Shown here piece by piece: positions 59,735 to 64,000 of a DNA stretch of 64,000 nucleotides. The first letter of the stretch is position 1, and each line of letters starts with the position of its first letter. The DNA is taken from assembly GCA_964236735.1 (NCBI GenBank), contig CAXSFM010000017.1, forward strand, positions 30,575 through 94,574, in the 5' to 3' direction. The notes under the pieces were generated by a model. The model was not told the DNA's origin and searched no databases. It saw only the letters and a program-made list of their open reading frames with translations. A program made the position numbers and the translations under genes. The stretch comes from JAIVJG01 sp964236735. Lineage in GTDB: Bacteria; Acidobacteriota; Blastocatellia; Pyrinomonadales; Pyrinomonadaceae.

Positions 59735-60738
59735 CTAATGTTCGACTCTACTAGGCCGAGATCAGACCATCAAGGTCTAACGGGTTCACGACCGAGTTGT
59801 AAGTTTAGAAAGACCATCACGGGATGTGATAAAACCTTGCGAATTAAGCGATGTTGAAAATGCCATAAATCATGCACGCGAATCTTATCAATCCCGAAGC
59901 GCGTCGTTAAGTGTGAGCCAACGGTTTCCACGATTTTGCGAATCCGCCGACAGAACTTGAGTAAAGCCGATGGATGCTGCTCGATCATGTTTGTTCTGGC
60001 AGGAGTGGCAGCTTTGACTCCGTATCTTTCCAGCAGGAGTGCCTGACGAAAGGGATCGATAAAGCCTTTGTCGGCTAGGCAGAGTTCAGCGAAGCCTTCA
60101 ACCAAAGCGTTCATGTGGTTAACATCGTGGGGGCGCGCATTCAGCAATGGGAAGTGGGTGATGAGGCCGATGGCAGAAACTCTCAAGCCAAGTTTGAAGC
60201 CGTCGTAGTCAAGTTCCCTGGCGGCACAATGTCCGTAATCGGCGAGAGTTTTGAAACACCGGTCGCGCACCGCACGCCTATAAGTACAGACTGGCAAGGG
60301 CGACGTATCAATCACTTGCACAGGGCTTGTGCCTTGTTCGCTGCGCTCGACGAGAAGTTGCCGGAGAGCGGTTTTAACTTGCCACAGATTGGCCGCTTGG
60401 CGGACAAACAGCGAACGGTTCGGTAAACGGGGAATGAGGTGGCGGTAATGAGCGGCAAAATAATCATAGAGGTCTTTGTCGGTGTGATGTTTGAAGTATT
60501 CACCACAGACTTCGTATGGTGATGAGTTCCTCATCCGACAAGGCTGGGGCAAAGCCGCCGTGTCGCACTGAGCGCTCGCGCACGACTTGCGCGTACATTT
60601 CGCTTACTAAACAGAACACAGTGATGATAAAAGTATCTCGATCCATCAGAGGTCTCCTGTACAGAGATTGATTTGGTCATCAACCACTGTACAAGGCGTG
60701 GTCTCCGGTGGATCACCTCTTATAGAGTCGAACATTAG
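59735..60738. mobile_element. IS982-like insertion sequence
   Basis: An element of 1004 bp bounded by 16-bp perfect terminal inverted repeats CTAATGTTCGACTCTA at 59735-59750 and 60723-60738. It contains one transposase reading frame on the minus strand, interrupted by a frameshift. No matching target-site duplication is visible in the flanks. The size fits the IS982 family (about 1 kb). Confidence 0.8.
59770..60646 (-). pseudogene. IS982-family transposase, frameshifted
   Basis: A DDE transposase in two frames. The N-terminal part starts at ATG 60646 (MDRDTFIITVFCLVSEMYAQ) and reads to SDEELITIRSLW, then TGA. The rest continues one base out of frame as EVCGEYFKHHTDKDLYDYFA and includes the DDE-type motifs QVIDTSPLPVCTY, LDYDGFKLGLRVSA and CLADKGFID. 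One extra base near 60511-60520 explains the break, since removing it gives ELITIEVCGEYF. The gene is probably inactive unless frameshifting occurs. Confidence 0.83.
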
Positions 60739-60902
60739 CTGGTTTGATAAGCAGAAGCTATCTAACGCTTGAGATGACGTGGGGCGAAACCGAATACACA
60801 CAAGCTAAGGGAAACCATAGACCGTTTTAAGAAAGTCGCTGTTTCGCCCTCACGCCCATTAAATTGTTCTGCCGCCCACTCGTAGAAAGGTGCCGCTTGC
60901 TT

Positions 60903-62471
60903 TTACGATTGCCCAACAAACTTGTTCAGATAAACTTTCAGCTTATCAGGCGAAGTTTCCGCAGAGATAAATCCAATATAATTATCCGGTCTTAACAGCA
61001 CAGTAAAAGGATTGCTCGTGCCGAAGTTTTTTGCCGCTTGCGGGTAAAGCGGGACAGCATTGAAATCAACCGATTCGGCATATTGACTTTCGAATTCTGC
61101 TTTCAACGCTTGAAAATCGCTTTCCGTGTTCGAGAAAATGAGCAGATGAAATTTCGGCTCGCGCAGAAAGTCGTAAACGCTCTTATCGTCAACTAGAAAA
61201 TACGGCATCCGGTCTCCGGCTTTGATTTTGAATTTTCCATCGCCCAAATGTGCGCTCAGTGAACTGTGGCGATAATTGATGCCGATTTGTGAAACACGCG
61301 GAAACGCGAATTTTTTAACCGCGTCAAGGCTGATAGCAAAACGAGCGATATACGGAAAAATATGTGTGCGTAAACGGGAGATGAACCATTTGGGACTGAC
61401 GGCGAGTTCAAACATCTGGTCGGTTGATTCCAAAAGATTTTTGGCGTTTTCGAGCCGTTCGTCGCTGTAGGTTTCCAAAATCTTGACAGTATCGGCTTTC
61501 CCCTGCAAAACCAGCCAGATTTTCCACGCCAGATTGTAGCCGTCCTGAATTCCCGTGTTCATTCCTTGCGCTCAGGCGGGCGTGTGAATGTGTGCGGAAT
61601 CTCCGGCGAGAAAACATCTTCCTTCGGAAAATTTATTGACCCAGCGCGTGTGGACTTTGTAGGTTGAAAACCAATTTACATTTGTGATATTGAGGTCGAG
61701 TTCCGCGTCCTGTCTGATTTGCTCTTCGATTTCTTCATACAAAATGTCGCCTTCGTCTTTGGCAAATTCTTCGGGAAAAGTGCCGACGATGCGCCACTGA
61801 TTTTCGCCCGTCATCGGGAAAAACGCGAGCATCGAATTTTTCAATAAAAAACCATGTCCCGCATCATGTGAAAATTTCCAATCAATCTGCACGTCGGCGA
61901 CATAATACATCCGCTCAAACGTGCTTCCTTCAAACGTCAAACCAAGCGCGTGGCGCACGGGGCTTTTCGCGCCGTCACAGCCGACCAGAAATTTTGCTTC
62001 GATTGTTTCAATTTCGCCGCCTGCGGTTTTGATATTTGCCGTTACGCCCGATTCGTCTTGCGTGAAACTTTCAAGTCCCGTATTCCACAAAACGTCTTTG
62101 CCGTTTGCTTTGATAAAATCATACAAAATCTTTTCGTGCTTGCCCTGCTCGACAATTAAAACAAACGAATACAGACTCATCCCTTCGCCGATTTCGCCGA
62201 AATTAACCTCGCTGCGGACTTTGCCGCCGACAACCATTCGCACTTTTCCGGCAATTGCGCCTTGTTCAATCAATTTGTCTGCCAAACCAATTTGCTCATA
62301 AATCTCAAGGGTGCGCGCCTGAACTCCGATTGCCTTTGAATGCGGCGTGGTTGATTCGTTTCGGTCAAAAATGACAAAATCAACGCCGTATCTGATTAAC
62401 TGACACGCCAGAGAAAGCCCTGTCGGACCCGCCCCGATGATTATTACGTCCGTTTTGATTGCTTTCTCCAT
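60903..62471 (-). pseudogene. FAD-dependent aromatic monooxygenase with in-frame stop
   Basis: A flavoprotein hydroxylase of about 522 residues (UbiH/PCP-monooxygenase type). The FAD motif IIGAGPTGLSLACQL, the DG motif VGCDGAKSPVRHALG and the GD motif FLAGDSAHIHTPA are all present. A thioredoxin-like C-terminal domain (about 400-520) is typical of phenol-hydroxylase-like enzymes. A single in-frame TGA at 61572-61574 falls where HTPA is normally followed by GGQGMNTG. The reading frame then continues as AQGMNTGIQDGYNLAWK. Base composition is clearly more AT-rich than the chromosome. It sits between two IS elements, which suggests acquisition and decay. Confidence 0.85.
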
Positions 62472-62509
62472 AGTTCAATTCTAACAACCGCACTTATTTC
62501 CACACAAAT

Positions 62510-63435
62510 ATGCGAATCAGTAGTTGAAAACGAGCAGAAAGAAAGCAACTGCAAGTTTTCCCCAGCAATGTACCATCAGCGCGTCAGATGAACGCACTTT
62601 GCTTGCTCTTTGAATCTGGGTCTTCTCTTGTATCCAATTGAACAAACTTTCAATCGGTTGCCGGATGCGGCGCACGAGCCGATTGTAAGACTTCTGGTCG
62701 TCGGTTAACTCTTTACCTTTCGGCTTTTTTTGTGGCGTGACGAGGCGCGTCTGCTGTTATTTCAAGTGCGAGATAATCTCCGGTGTTGGATATGCCAGGT
62801 CGCCAAACAGTTCGGTGGTGGCGATTTCCGGTCGCTGCTCGATGAAGGCTTTTGAGTCGTGGTGTGACGCTGCACAGAGCCACACTTGAGAGGGGAGCGG
62901 TAAACGATTCGCCCGTCGTTGTGCCAGGCAGTGCAGCCGCACGCCATGAAAGCGAGTCTTCTTGGCGGCGCAAAAACCGACATCGGCAATCTCACGAGCC
63001 ACACGAGCGCGATAGGAATGTCCATGCTGGGCGAGCATCACGGGTAAGCTATCAACCAGATGGTCACACTCCGGCGTCTTCGTGGCGGCCACAGCACCAG
63101 CCAAGACCGCCCCGAAAGTCTGGAAAGTCGGTTCAAGCGCAGGACGAAAGTTTGATAGCTGGGCAAGAGTGGAAACCACTCTCGCCAATACTTTTCAATC
63201 AAGCGATGCATCCTCTTTTTCTCGAAGCAGCCTTCTAAATGGGCACAGAACCAGATGGTGATGAGTTCTTGGTCAGTGAACTCTGGTTCTCGATTATTGC
63301 TCAAGCGTTGATAACAAGTCGCTGGCGAAGTATCGTACACATGACAGACAAACAGGTAGATTTCAATTAGTAGGTTTTCCATGGTAAGAAAATTCTACTA
63401 ATTCTGCTGTCTGTCTTTCAACTACTGATTCGCAT
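62510..63435. mobile_element. Degenerate insertion sequence with 20-bp inverted repeats
   Basis: An element of 926 bp with perfect 20-bp terminal inverted repeats at 62510-62529 and 63416-63435 (ATGCGAATCAGTAGTTGAAA and complement). The transposase stop codon lies inside the left repeat. The right end abuts the stop codon of the methyltransferase-like gene at 63436. No target duplication was recognised. Confidence 0.8.
62517..63382 (-). pseudogene. DDE transposase with frameshift and nonsense codon
   Basis: The protein starts at ATG 63382 (MENLLIEIYLFVCHVYDTSP). It reads through FTDQELITIWFCAHLEGCFE to TFVLRLNRL, then needs a one-base shift near 63110-63130 to continue as FQTFGAVLAGAVAATK, HLVDSLPVMLA and GFCAAKKTRFHGVRLH. 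An in-frame TAA at 62757-62759 interrupts EIISHLK before QQTRLVTPQKKPKG, and the frame then runs to LLVFNY. The DDE region resembles IS982-type transposases, but the family is not certain. Two lesions make it inactive. Confidence 0.78.
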
Positions 63436-63921
63436 TTATGAGTTTTTGATTCTCCAAGGAATCCATCGAGATACATTTTTGCAATACTGCCGGTATGATT
63501 CACCAAACTTCTGCCTCAAGATGGGCTCTTCGTAAAGCACTACAAAAAGGAAAAAGAAGATGAAAACAATGGCTGTATATTCAAACAATCTCCATGATGC
63601 ACAGAGCAAAGCCTCGCCGAGAAGGATTGATAGAATTCCAACGTACATTGGATTTCTGACATAATGGTAGAGTCCCCGCACGACAAGTTTTTTTGGCGGA
63701 TCAATTGGAGCAGGTGTTCCTCGACCGGCAAACGTAAAATCCCAAGCGCACCAGAAATAAATTGCCGCACCAATTAAGGTTGGCAAGACTCCAAAGTAGC
63801 GAAAGACGCCAAGCTGCATACGCGGCGGGGTAGAAGGAGAAGACAGCAACCAGTAAGGGACTAATATCGTAACTGTCCCCGGCACAAGAAAGGTAAAAAT
63901 TATCGTCTTAATCAGAACCAT
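63436..63921 (-). CDS. Isoprenylcysteine carboxyl methyltransferase-like membrane protein
   Basis: A 161-residue polytopic membrane protein of the ICMT/PEMT-like family. About four helices are visible. The conserved C-terminal signature is RGLYHYVRNPMYVGILSIL, followed by EEPILRQKFGESYRQYCKNV, which together form the SAM- and substrate-binding region. Bacterial members methylate unknown lipids or thiols. No prenylation machinery is present. The stop codon directly abuts the inverted repeat of the neighbouring IS. The gene is somewhat lower in GC than the main chromosome. Confidence 0.87.
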   Translation of the reverse strand: MVLIKTIIFTFLVPGTVTILVPYWLLSSPSTPPRMQLGVFRYFGVLPTLIGAAIYFWCAWDFTFAGRGTPAPIDPPKKLVVRGLYHYVRNPMYVGILSILLGEALLCASWRLFEYTAIVFIFFFLFVVLYEEPILRQKFGESYRQYCKNVSRWIPWRIKNS

Positions 63922-63975
63922 TGTTACATTTTATGAGAGCCGCCGAACGCCCGAATTTGTATGTTGACGGATGTG

Positions 63976-63998
63976 GGTTGAAGCATCAAGCTTCAGCC
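63976..63998. terminator. Short hairpin at the right edge
   Basis: GGTTGAAGC (63976-63984) and GCTTCAGCC (63990-63998) pair, with one G-T pair, around a 5-nt loop. It lies upstream of the methyltransferase-like gene, in the last 79 bp of the window. It may terminate the gene beyond the edge. Confidence 0.45.
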
Positions 63999-64000
63999 AA

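Noticed and set aside
61572..61574. UGA read as glycine (alternative genetic code)
   Set aside because: TGA is the normal stop of many genes here, and the affected gene lies in a decaying island with other lesions.
63110..63130. Programmed frameshift in the second transposase
   Set aside because: No slippery heptamer is visible and the gene also has an in-frame TAA, so decay is simpler.
1..64000. tRNA or rRNA genes
   Set aside because: No cloverleaf with a T-loop consensus and no rRNA-like stretch was recognised by eye. A tRNAscan or Infernal run would settle it.

Overview
The window is a 64 kb stretch of a GC-rich Gram-negative chromosome. Three features suggest an Acidobacteriota relative, perhaps of the Blastocatellia type: the mix of a large VPS10/BNR-repeat secreted protein, several LolA-fold proteins, CHAT/CHASE2 proteins and Yip1-TPR proteins; the outer-membrane and lipoprotein logic; and the intergenic inverted repeats. 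This placement is inferred from gene content, and no rRNA or tRNA gene was seen to confirm it.

Layout. From 1 to 16.6 kb there are mostly housekeeping genes: cmk (cut by the left edge), ltaE, hemW, an RsbR-like PAS-GAF-STAS protein, acs, a PilZ-like protein, a VPS10/BNR protein with a LolA-like partner, an AI-2E-family permease, a coupled Yip1-TPR / small membrane protein / carA cluster, and lepB. From 17.0 to 25.2 kb lie HU, a site-2 protease, a diguanylate cyclase response regulator, a Crp/Fnr regulator, yacG, a TlpA lipoprotein, pyruvate kinase and a TPR membrane protein. From 25.3 to 47.0 kb all genes are on the minus strand: a SPASM radical SAM protein, a LolA-like protein with a MacB/LolCDE-like ABC transporter and a lipoprotein, an HD phosphohydrolase, a GlcD-type oxidase, a 51-residue metallothionein, a LarA lactate racemase, a CDF metal exporter, a zinc-ribbon/receiver protein beside pilT, thiE, and secreted S9 and M36 peptidases.

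From 47.6 to 58.4 kb is the most unusual part. A single-chain GH18 / polysaccharide deacetylase / GT2 synthase is followed by a tight four-gene operon: a secreted unknown protein, a CHASE2 membrane sensor with no cytoplasmic output domain, an exported TPR-CHAT (caspase-like) protein, and a GT-C/GT39-like membrane enzyme with a long acidic insert. The gaps are 15, 22 and 26 bp. This looks like an envelope-facing sensing and protease module and is my main candidate for an undescribed system.

From 59.7 to 63.4 kb is a decaying, lower-GC island: an IS982-like element with a frameshifted transposase, an FAD monooxygenase broken by an in-frame TGA, and a second degenerate IS with perfect 20-bp inverted repeats. 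An isoprenylcysteine methyltransferase-like gene abuts the island.

Throughout the window, many gaps hold inverted repeats whose arms are made of tandem 7-bp units. The unit differs between loci (GTGATGA, GAGGTTA, GGCAAAA, GCAGTAG, GTCAGCA and others) but the period of seven is kept. Some of them form the 3' ends of genes.
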